NCBI GenBank assembly: GCA_002104895.1
Contig: MCFG01000383.1
Coordinates: forward strand, 45,001 to 65,091
DNA: 20,091 bases
Direction of reading: 5' to 3'
Origin: Anaeromyces robustus
Lineage: Eukaryota > Neocallimastigomycota > Neocallimastigomycetes > Neocallimastigales > Neocallimastigaceae
In this document: piece after piece, positions 10,394-20,091 of the stretch
Position numbering within the stretch: position 1 is the first letter of the stretch
Layout of the letters: every line of letters begins with the position of its first letter
Notes under the pieces: generated by a model
What the model was told of the DNA's origin: nothing
Databases searched by the model: none
What the model saw: the letters and a program-made list of their open reading frames with translations, nothing else
Translations under genes and position numbers: made by a program

Positions 10394-11556
10394 TTATATT
10401 ATATATATATTATTATATATTTATTATTTTTATATTTTATATTATAAAACTATTTTTAATTTATTTTTTTTTTTTTTAAAAAAAAATTTTTTTTCATTTT
10501 ATATATTAAATCAATGTCTTATATAATACAAATGGACTTTCTCCAATCAAGAAAAAAAAAAATAACTATCCTAAAAATGAAATGAATTTGTACTTATTAT
10601 TATTACTTTATTAATATTAAGAATTTTTATTTTTAGAAAATCAATACTACTTTAATTATATTTATTTATTATAACTAATATTATAACTTGTTCTTTTTTT
10701 TTTACAAATCTATTGAAATATATTTCCAAATAATATTTGAAAATTTTGAATTTTTTTTTTTATCTATTAGTTTAAAAAAATAAATTACCTATAGATATAA
10801 AATAATTAAAATAAGTATTTCAATAAATTATTAGATAATAATTATAATTATAATTATATATATATATATATTTTTTTTTAAAAATTATTTTTGAAGAAAA
10901 ATATAAAATAAAAATGAAATAAAAATGAAATAAAAATGAAAAAAAAAAAAAAAAAAAATTAATTATTACAAAAAATATTGATAGCAAAAAAATTTTTGTA
11001 TTTTTGAGTATTACTAGTTTAATAACCAATATAATAATAATAATTATAATGATATTATTATTGCAATATTTTTAAATATCATTATTTATATAATATATAT
11101 AATTTCTTTTTTTTATATAAATTGTTATGGTTTAAATAAAGGATAGGTAGAAAGTGTAACAGTATAAAAAAATAAAATAAATGAAAATGATTTATATATA
11201 AATTTTTTGTATTATTTAAAATTTTTATAATAAACCAATCACCAATAAAATTATTAGTTTTTTCTTATTTTTTGTAAAAATGTATGAATAACTTTTTTTT
11301 TAAATTATTTAAACTTAAATCAAACCACCCATATTACAAAATAATAATATATTATTAGATTAAATTTTTTAATAAAAAAAATTTTTTTTTTCAATCTTTA
11401 TTATCATAATAATTTATTTTATATATTTATTTAATATAAAAAAAAATTATTTATTTTTGTTTTATTTTTAAATAATTATTTATATATATATAATACATCT
11501 GTTTTTTAATTTTACTCAATAAATATATAAAGTAAAATATTATATATTATATCAAA
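10394..11556. promoter_or_regulatory. Intergenic region upstream of the ELYS gene
   Basis: About 1.16 kb of AT-rich DNA between two plus-strand genes, holding the 3' flank of the coiled-coil gene and the promoter of the nucleoporin gene. I found no believable coding frame or RNA gene; minus-strand frames here are poly-Phe/Lys/Tyr translations of AT runs. The only motif standing out is a pair of CCAAT pentamers at 11235-11239 and 11242-11246, about 310-320 bases before the start codon. Confidence 0.55.
11235..11246 (+). promoter_or_regulatory. Paired CCAAT boxes upstream of the ELYS gene
   Basis: CCAATCACCAAT holds two CCAAT pentamers with a 7-base period. CCAAT is the site of the conserved Hap/NF-Y factor in fungi. 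Two copies are notable in C-poor DNA, but the assignment rests on motif and position alone. Confidence 0.3.
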
Positions 11557-14500
11557 ATGATAGAAGCAGATGTTAACGAATTTAAAACATTAAAACATAT
11601 ATTTGATCCAAAATGTGAACATGATGGAGGATTTAATAAATCTAATGATGCTGATTGGTGTTATAGATGGGATTCGACATTTATAGAAATTAGGGATCTT
11701 CGTTCTTCAGAAGTTATGGCTTCTTTACCTATTGAAGCTTTATTAGATCATAATAATAATGTAATAATAAATGAACAACCCTTTTCTTGTTTTTTTTTTC
11801 TTAACACAATAATTAATAAATATCTATATTAATAATTTTGATATAAATTAACAATGATGGAAACAATACTTTATTTTTTTTATACAAATTTGGATTATTA
11901 GAATATAAATTAAAAGAAAAACAATTATTAAAAATGAATTAATATTATATATATTTACATTTAATAAACAAAAAAAAAATATATATATATATATATATAT
12001 GTATAATAAGAATCTGTATAACAATAAATTTGAATTGAATAATTATCGATATTTTTAATAATGAAAATCAATAATTGAATTTACTAACCAAATTTGCTTT
12101 TCCTTTTTTCTTTTTTCTTTTTTTTTTTTTTTTAATATATTACTAATAATTTTTTATATTATAATAAAATGTGTGATAATATATTTTTATTATGGCATTT
12201 TTTATAATATCAATAATAGAAAATCTTTACACAAGTTGCTGTTATATTATCAGGAAACAAATATTTATTAGTTGTATGTGTAGAAGATAATAATGAAAAT
12301 ACAGAATTATACATTTTTGATCCATTAGTTAAAACAATTGTTAAAGTTGGTAATACATTCAAAGCAAAAATTACTAATCTTAAAGTTTCAGATTCTTTCC
12401 ATATTGTAATTATTATTTTAATATATATATATATAAATATTCATTTAACATTTATATGATTATAGTTTTTCTTATAATATTGAAAAAAAAAGATAAATTC
12501 ATTTTTGAGATTAATAAAAAAAAAAAAAAAAACAATTTCTAAAATTCTTTTAAACATTATAATATATAGGATGAAGAAGAAAGTCCAGATTATATGTTTC
12601 ATTTTATTATTATGAGTACATCAACAAATGAAATTGTATCAGATTTATTAAAACTTCCAAGAAAAGTAAGAAATAACTCTGTAATTTTAGAAAAGGTATA
12701 TAAATTATTATATAAAAAAATTATATTTTTATATTTTTTTTTCGAAATGAAATTTAAATTTTAATTTATTAATTTTATATTTATATATATAATAATTTTA
12801 AAAATTATAATGGCAATTTCATCATTTATAATATTAATAAAAAACAATGATAATAAAATAATAATAAAATGTATATTTAATATAAATCAGAATTCATGGT
12901 CATTCTATCAAGTTAATGGAGATTATGGAAAAGTAAATAAATGATATAGTTTATTTTTTAAATATATATATTCATTTTTTATAATATATATATATTTAAA
13001 AAAATAATAATATGAAATTAATTTTAAAATGTAATAAAAAAATTCATTTCATAATAAAATTTTTATAGATTTCAGCCTTAGAAACTTGTGTAGAAGAAAA
13101 TCAACCAATTTTATTTGCTGGTTTTGCTAAAGGAAAGATTGTTTCATACTATCTTGTTGTTGATAAAGAATTAAATACTTCACTTGAAATGAATAAAGAA
13201 TATACTACTACAGATGTTTTATGTACATATGATAATTTTATATATTATTATTAATATTATTATTAAAGAATATTTTTTTTTTTTAAAATTTCAATATATA
13301 TATTTTTTAAAAAAACATTTAAATCAACATATATATTAACATACATATTATTATTATTATATGTATAATATAATATAAATAATATAATATATATTTATTA
13401 ACCTATATATATTTATTATATTCTCATAGCCTCCGTCTGTTCAATCATATATAGAAATAAAAAACTTTTCGTTACTAGTGGTTCTTATACTGAATATGAT
13501 TATTCAAGAAAGTAATTAAATTATTATGATGAATTTTTCTATTTATTCATAAGAATGACTTTATAAAAAAATTAAAAAAAAAAAAAAAATACAAAAAAAG
13601 CTAAGTAAATAAATTTATTAATTATTTTATATATAGTATTGCTGTAAGTTTATTAAATTTGACTGAAGAAACAACACAAACTATTGATTTCCCTGAAACC
13701 CCAGGAAAAATTGAAGTTGCTGCATTATCACCAAGTATGTTAAAATAAAACAATATAAAAAGAAGATAATGAAAATAATATTTATAAAAAAAAAAAAAAA
13801 AAAAAGCAATTATTAATTATATTCAATATGAATTATATATATATTATAATATATTATTTCTATATTTAATAATATTTTAATTTTATTATTATTATTATTA
13901 TAATTAGATGAATTATATTTATATATTGTTTATATTCATAAAGCTAAAACTGTATTAAAAGTAGTATCTATGGAAATAATGAGGGAAATTTCGGATTTAG
14001 ATATTACTCAAACTTATTTCACTCCAGCAACCACTGCTGTTTCATTAAGAATTTTGGTAAGTTAAACCTAATAAATTATTAAATAATAATAAATATATTA
14101 TTTTTTTAATTAGTTCACCTTTTATATATAAATTAATTATTATTACTAAATGTAATATTAATGAATACATATAAATATATAATAGGGATTAAATACTTAT
14201 TCAAATGGTATTTGTTGTGATGTATTATACTTAACAAAATATGTTGGTTATACCGATGATGATTATTCTCAAATTTCAAGTTTAAAGGTATATTTATATA
14301 AATTTGATTAAATTAAATTATATTAAAAAAAAAAAATACAATATAATATAATCATAAAATCAATTTATTTATATTTAAATCTATTTTAATTATTATAATT
14401 TTAATTATAAAGATACCACGTGTTGCTTTACCAAATGAATTAAAATCAGCACCTTCATTATATACAGATGAACAAAGAAAACAAATTAATATTGTTAGAA

Positions 14501-15709
14501 AAAGAATGAGTGATTCAAAACTTTTTATAGATTTATTATTAGATACTATGGAAATAGGTAAATATTAATATATTTTATAATATAAAAATTTTTTTTATTA
14601 CTTTGTATATTTATTTTTATATTATTATTATTTCATTATATTTTTATTAAATTTATATATATATATATTTATCATAAATTTTATATTTAATATAAAGAAA
14701 CCAAATATCCATTTAATACCTATGATGATTTAGAAAATGTTCAAAATATATTATTCAAGGATGATGCATATAATCTTACTGGTCATTGTATAGTAAGTTA
14801 TTATTTAATAACTATTTATAATTAAATAATAAAAATAAATAAATTTTAATATATATTATTAATTTATTATTTTTAAAACTACAAATAAAAAAAAATATTA
14901 AATAATAATAATATTAATAATAATAAAAATGAAATATACAAAAATAGATATATTATATATTAAAAGATTTAAATTGTAATTATGAAGAATATGCTAAGCA
15001 ATGGTCAATTTTACCACATTATTTAATTGCTATTAATGGTTATTGGGCTTTAGATCATCAAAATATAAAAGTAATATTTTATAATATTTTAATTTATTTT
15101 ATTTATTAATTTTATTTATTTATTTATTTTTTTTTATTTTGATTATATAACAAATTTTAATTATCATAATTATAATTTGATTTTTTTTTTTCTCTTTAAA
15201 TATATATAGGAAGCATTTAATTATTTATGGAATCCATTAATTGAAATCGATTGGCCAGAAAAAATTATACAACTTTTATATGATCAAAAATATTATAATG
15301 AAGCTTGCCGTTTTATTCAAATTACTAAAACTTCAATAACTTCTGATATTGGTATTGAACTCCAAATGAAACTTTATTTAAAAACAAATATTTTAGATGC
15401 TTTCTTATTCCAAGTAAGTTAAAAAAAAAAATATTTTTTTTTGTAAATATTAAAATTTTATATATATAAAGAAAAAAAGTAATAATTAAAAATTTTATAT
15501 AAATTAAATAAAAATTCATTTTATATTTTAATTTGTTATTTTATTATAGAGAAAATATAATTACTTTAAGAGAAAAGATGGATCCAATTTATTCTCATTA
15601 TTCTTAAAACATTGTTTCGAAGAAGGTATATAATAAAAAAATTAATGAATATATATAGTTTTTAAATATTATTATATATTATATTTTTTTATAACTAATT
15701 TCTATGGAA

Positions 15710-15744
<35 letters not shown>

Positions 15745-17515
15745 TTTATTTAATACTTTTATTATGTTATGAAACTTTTAAATTAAATAGAATTACCAAA
15801 TAGTTCATTAATAAATAAAATCCGTAAATTCCCATATAATAAAAATGAAGAGACTCAATTAATTGAATATATGAGACAATCTAATCAAAAATTATGTAAA
15901 GATTTCTTATTAATGTACTATATCTATCATGGTAAATATATCGAAGCTATTAGACTTCATGAGGAAAATAAATTAAATGGTTTAATGGTTACTGATATTC
16001 ATCAAGACGAAAGAGAAGCTTTAATTCAAAATATAAAACTTTTATTACCAAAAGTTCAAAGATCTGTTCTTGAAATTGAAAATGAAAAAAAGAAAGGTAG
16101 TAAAGTATTACCTGTTGCTTTAACTTCTAAAAGAATGTTCACTGAACCAGAAAGTGATGATGCTATGGAAATTGATGAAGGCAATACTGAAACTAGATTA
16201 AACTCTTTCTATAAACCAAATCGTAAATATTTTATTTATTTTATATTAAATAATTAATTAAAATTATTAATATTATTAAATAATATTATATATATTTTAA
16301 TATAAATATTTTTATATAAATTAATTATATATATATTTATTCTTATTCTTAATCATTTTTATATGAAAATATTAAATAATTATTTTCTTTTTTTTATAAT
16401 ATATACAAAAAAAGAAAACTTAGGACCACTTTCTGCATCTAAATATATTCATCAATCTAAAGAACATGATCAAAAGGTATTATTAAGGGCATTAAAGAAT
16501 CATTTATTAGTTAATAATGATAATACTGAAGTAGAAAATGATGAATCTACTGAATATAATAATAATAAGAATCAACCAGTTCCATTTGCATTACCACCAA
16601 CAATTCCAGAAAAGAATACTTTTACGTAAGATATATTAATTAAAATAATAATAGATAATAAAATTATTAATATATATATACATTATATCAATATCTAATA
16701 TCTATATATATATATATATTTTTTTTTTTCATAATATAATATTAATATTAAAGTTATGAAATGAATTCAAATGATGGTAGTCTTAGTAATTTGGAACTTA
16801 ATCATTACACCTATACTAATTCAATATTAAATAATTTATCACCATTCTCTTTAAAACAAAGTAAAGAAATTAAAGGTATTTAAAGAAGATAAAATTTAAA
16901 AATCTCTTTTATATATAATATATTATATAGTTTATATTATTAAATATTTAAATAAAGAATATTATGAAATATAAAAGATATAATTATATAAATATTTATA
17001 TTTATAATTATTAAAATTTATAACTAATATATTTATTTTTATTTATTTATTTATTTATTTTAAATTATTTTAATTATTTTTAAAATTTTTAATTATTTCT
17101 GTTTATAGAAAATAATAAGCAAACATCTTTAATATCTAAGCAAGCTAATGAAAATACTCAAAGTTCAAAAATGTATTCCAATGCATTAAAAAGAGTTGTT
17201 GACGAAGATGATGATGAAGATGATGATTCAATAAATTATCATAATGATGTATTAGATCAACCTATGGAAATTAAAAAAATTGATGGTTATGATGGAAGAA
17301 TTAAGAAATTATACAGTTCTTCGGGAGGAGGAGAAACTAATAAAACTAAATCTACTGCTTCTACTACTAATTTTTATAGTACTCCATCTACTGATTATTT
17401 TGAAGAAAATAACAATAAAAGTGTTTCTGTAAATACAATGAATGAAACCTTTTATACACCATCTTATTCTGAACAAAAATCTTCACGTAAAACTTTAAAA
17501 ATTTTGTCAAATTAG
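11557..17515 (+). CDS. ELYS-type nucleoporin (AHCTF1/Ely5 family), 18 exons
   Basis: ELYS binds chromatin and the Nup107-160 (Y) complex of the nuclear pore. Exons: 11557-11760, 12220-12405, 12570-12695, 12891-12932, 13069-13222, 13430-13511, 13637-13734, 13908-14056, 14186-14287, 14413-14557, 14698-14792, 14948-15070, 15210-15413, 15550-15625, 15791-16222, 16415-16625, 16754-16875, 17109-17515. All junctions are GT-AG and in frame, giving 985 residues. Residues 1 to about 410 look like a beta-propeller (VAVILSGNKYLLVV, LFAGFAKGKIVSYYLVV, LFVTSGSYTEY). Residues about 415-690 match the helical ELYS domain: LFIDLLLDTMEI, YLIAINGYWALDH (about 486-498), IDWPEKIIQLL (515-525), EACRFIQITK and ILDAFLFQRKYNYFKR. 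The tail (about 700-985) is disordered, with an acidic stretch (VVDEDDDEDDDS) and Ser/Thr-rich sequence. I see no AT-hook and no FG repeats. The start is the first ATG after non-coding AT-rich DNA and opens directly into structured sequence. Intron 1 (459 bases) is the longest. Confidence 0.88.
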
Positions 17516-17960
17516 AGAAACCAAAACTACATAAATAAAAAAAAAAATTAATATTAATTTTTTTTATAATTTTATATATATATTTTTTTAATAATTTATC
17601 ATATCTATATTAACAGAATCAAAATATAATAATATTAATAAAATGAAATACTATTTTTTCATTAGTTTTTAAAAAAAATATTTAATAATAATTTTTCAGT
17701 ATTTTTTTTTTTTTTTTTATTTTATTTTATTTTATTTTTTATATATTATACTATTTATAAATCTTTAATTTCAATTTTTCATTCTTTCTTTATAATAATA
17801 AAATAATAATAAAAATAATAATAATAATAATAAAAATATTTTATTTAATTAAACATTATAAATAAATACTAATAAACAATATAATAATAATAATAATTAA
17901 TAATGATAATAATAATATTATTATTTAATTAAAATTTACTTTTATTATTTTATTTATTTG

Positions 17961-17992
<32 letters not shown>

Positions 17993-18337
17993 CTTTTTTA
18001 TTTTATATATATTATTTTTCTATTTGAGTGATGTAATGGAATAAAATAAAAAAACTTGAGGAATTTAATAATTTATTTTTTTTACATGTTTTTTTTTTTT
18101 TTATTTATAATAATAATTTTATTAATTTTTTTTTTTTTTTAGAAAAAATAAAAATTAAAAGATATTATATGAAAATATAAATATATATACATATATATAA
18201 TAAATTTTACTATATTATTTGAATGTTATTATATATATTATATATATAATACTAGTTGTAATATTTCTTTTTCTTATAATTATATAAAAATTTAAATATT
18301 TAATTTACATATATAGATATTTTTTTAAAAATAGTTT
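17516..18337. other. Convergent intergenic region with 3' ends of two genes
   Basis: About 820 bases between the stop codons of two genes pointing toward each other, so both polyadenylation regions lie here. Contents are simple: AAT repeats (about 17795-17835 and 17880-17920), a TTTTA-type tract (about 17719-17740), a T30 run (17963-17992) and ATAT tracts. No coding or RNA gene is seen. Many AATAAA strings occur on both strands, so individual poly(A) signals cannot be chosen. Confidence 0.6.
17963..17992. repeat. T30 homopolymer
   Basis: A run of 30 thymines in the convergent spacer. Depending on strand it is a poly(U) or poly(A) stretch in the 3' flank of the ELYS or SPF45 transcript; its length is liable to assembly error. 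Confidence 0.75.
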
Positions 18338-18726
18338 CTAAATTTCTCCTGGTTTTGGTGCTAAATCTAATTTTGTAAATCGGTCTTCATCAAAATATTT
18401 AGCTTTAACTTTACGTCCACCAAAGAAACGTCCATTTAATGCACTAAAAGCTATATTTATAATATATAAATGAATAATTCAATATTTTATTATGTAATTT
18501 TATTCTTTTAATATATATATTTATCTTTCAATATATATATATATATATACCTTTAGCAGCTTCTTCTAATTTACCAAATTTTATAAATATTCTAACAGCT
18601 TCATCATCTGGTACATTTCCTTTAACTTCATAAATTAAACAACGTTCAACAACTTTTTTATAATAATAATAAAAAAAAATATGTTAAAAATAATTAAAAA
18701 GAAAAAAAATTATTTTTAATAAATAC

Positions 18727-18763
<37 letters not shown>

Positions 18764-20091
18764 TATATATTATATATTATTATTTCATTTTACCTCCGTA
18801 TTTTTCACATTCTTCAGCAGTTTCTTCTTGTAAGGTATCATCAACTTCTCCTGCACCAACTAAATTTGTTAATAATACTACTCTACTTGGTATACTTTGC
18901 TGTACAGGCACTACATTAATAAAAAAAAAAATAATTATATAAAATAATTATAAAAATAATAATAAAATATATATTTTAAAAATATATTAATATATTAATT
19001 CATTATTTAATATATATATGTTTGTTTATTATTAATATTATTAATTTTTTTCTTTTTCTTTTTTTTTTTTTTTTTTTTTAATAATTACTTTGTGGTGATT
19101 GAATTGGTCTTTGTGATAAACGAGCTCTCATTAAATAAGCTTCTTCTCCTGTCATATCTTTAATTTGAGGTACTGGAGGTTGCATAACAGGTTGAGGTAT
19201 TGATTGAGGTGGTGGTGAATCTTTTTTATTTTATTTTATTTTATTTTATTTTATTTTATTTTTTAAATAATATAAGTAAATAAATAAATAAATAAAAATA
19301 ATATATATTGTTATATTATTTTGTTGTCATTTTATTATATATATATATATATTATTATTATTATTATTAGTATTAGTATTATAATATTTTTAATAAAATA
19401 TCATAAATAAAAAAAAACATTTATATATTTATATATATATATATATCTTTTAATAAATTTATATTATATATAATATTAAAAAAAATTACTATGATGACTA
19501 TGGTGATGATGATGATGACTATGACGCATTTCTTTTTCCATTTTTCTTTCCATTTCTTTTCTTTCTTTTTCCATTTTCTTTTTTAATTTCTTTTCTCTTT
19601 TATATACTTCATATTCATTTGGATATTTTGGATCATATATATCTTCCATAGACATTGATTTTTTATTAAAAGATTGTGAATTATTTTGTTTTCTCTATAA
19701 TATTATAAAGTTTTAATATATATATATATATTATATAAATAATTATTTTTTTTAAAAAAAAAAGGGAAAAAGAAAAATAATGAGTATATATGTTGCATAT
19801 ACTAATGATATTAATGATCTTTTTTATGTATTTATACTATATAAAAGTTATTTGTGTTTTATTTATCCATAATATCATTGAGGATAAATAAAATACAATT
19901 AATAATATATATATATATATATTTTTTTTTTTTTTGTAAAAATAAAAATGAATTTTTTGTCATTAAGAGTATAAAAATGAATATTAACTTTTTTTGAAGT
20001 TACAGATGATTGTAACCAACTATTTTGCTTTGCTTCTATTATACTATTATCAATCGCAGCTTCTTTTTTCTTTGTTATAATTTCAGTGGAT
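18338..20091 (-). CDS. RBM17: SPF45/RBM17 splicing factor, C-terminal 256 residues (5' end outside window)
   Basis: SPF45 is a U2-associated splicing factor whose C-terminal UHM (an RRM variant) binds tryptophan motifs of SF3b155, SF1 and U2AF65. Minus-strand exons: 20091-19989 (partial), 19694-19490, 19220-19089, 18910-18794, 18652-18551, 18450-18338 (stop TAG). All join in frame. In order: Lys-rich start, DIYDPKYPNEYEVYKREKK (the family's DPxxPNDYE element), a charged Lys/Glu/Met helix, a His cluster (HSHHHHHHSHH), Pro/Gln-rich linker, MTGEEAYLMRARLS (as GEEA in plant DRT111), then the UHM: RVVLLTNLVGAGEVDDTLQ, EETAEECEKYG (acidic helix), DDEAVRIFIKF, and NGRFFGGRKVKA with the RXF loop. It ends FTKLDLAPKPGEI, close to the plant ending. 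The G-patch expected between GEEA and UHM is absent: the exon joins the UHM exon directly and the 178-base intron is pure AT. The N-terminal end cannot be seen. Confidence 0.87.
19224..19264. repeat. TTTTA pentanucleotide microsatellite in SPF45 intron
   Basis: About seven TTTTA units abut the 3' splice site at 19221. On the transcribed (minus) strand this is an AAAAT array leading into AAAAAAG, so that acceptor has an A-rich run where a pyrimidine tract would be expected. Confidence 0.75.

Noticed and set aside
10514-10585. Short frame starting MSYIIQMDFLQ downstream of the coiled-coil gene
   Set aside because: It has only 23 codons, runs through an A tract, lies in a 3' flank and has no family resemblance; no evidence that it is translated.
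10820-11029. Minus-strand Phe/Tyr/Asn-rich frame in the ELYS upstream region
   Set aside because: Pure AT-tract translation with no exon-like base composition.
11761-11832. Read-through of ELYS exon 1 past 11760 to a stop at 11832
   Set aside because: A GTAATA donor at 11761 joins in phase 0 to the exon at 12220 and yields continuous propeller-like sequence. The read-through tail is Phe/Asn-rich AT sequence.
15325-15519. Minus-strand frame across ELYS exon 13 and the next intron
   Set aside because: Antisense to a well-supported exon and AT-rich intron; no independent support.
1-20091. tRNA or rRNA genes, CRISPR array, replication origin, toxin or defence cassette
   Set aside because: No tRNA-like G/C-rich fold or TTCGA-type loop, no spaced repeats with unique spacers, and no coding sequence of such families was seen on either strand.

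Overview
The window is extremely A+T-rich eukaryotic nuclear DNA. Long A/T runs and AT microsatellites fill the spacers and introns, and coding exons stand out by their richer base mix. Introns are GT-AG and dense in some genes. Proteins carry Asn and Gln homopolymers. A fungal-type nucleoporin gene, a splicing-factor gene and an intronless kinase of bacterial look together fit an anaerobic gut fungus (Neocallimastigomycota) best. A dictyostelid is the main alternative. This placement is inference, because no rRNA or other marker gene is present.

Layout. 1-799 and 3065-3793 are two same-strand copies of one non-coding repeat. Between them, on the minus strand, lies the 5' half of a Swf1/ZDHHC4-like DHHC palmitoyltransferase gene; its recognisable coding stops inside the cysteine-rich catalytic domain (950). 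4362-5108 (minus) is an intronless P-loop nucleoside/nucleotide kinase-family gene resembling bacterial proteins. It is divergent from 6294-10393 (plus), a two-exon gene for a protein of about 1275 residues with Asn/Gln-rich disorder followed by a long coiled coil. 11557-17515 (plus) is an 18-exon gene for an ELYS-type nucleoporin of 985 residues. Convergent with it, 18338-20091 (minus) is the 3' part of an SPF45/RBM17 splicing-factor gene that runs off the right edge.

The genes are unrelated housekeeping functions: protein lipidation, small-molecule phosphorylation, an unknown structural protein, nuclear pore assembly and pre-mRNA splicing. I see no operon-like system, mobile element, CRISPR array or RNA gene. 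The best leads are a tandem duplication that appears to have cut the palmitoyltransferase gene, the probable bacterial origin of the kinase, an SPF45 with no G-patch at its usual place, and an ELYS much longer than the short forms I recall from yeasts and moulds. Exon maps were made by eye from reading frame and splice signals. The ELYS, SPF45 and coiled-coil models join in frame throughout; the start and one junction of the palmitoyltransferase model are uncertain.
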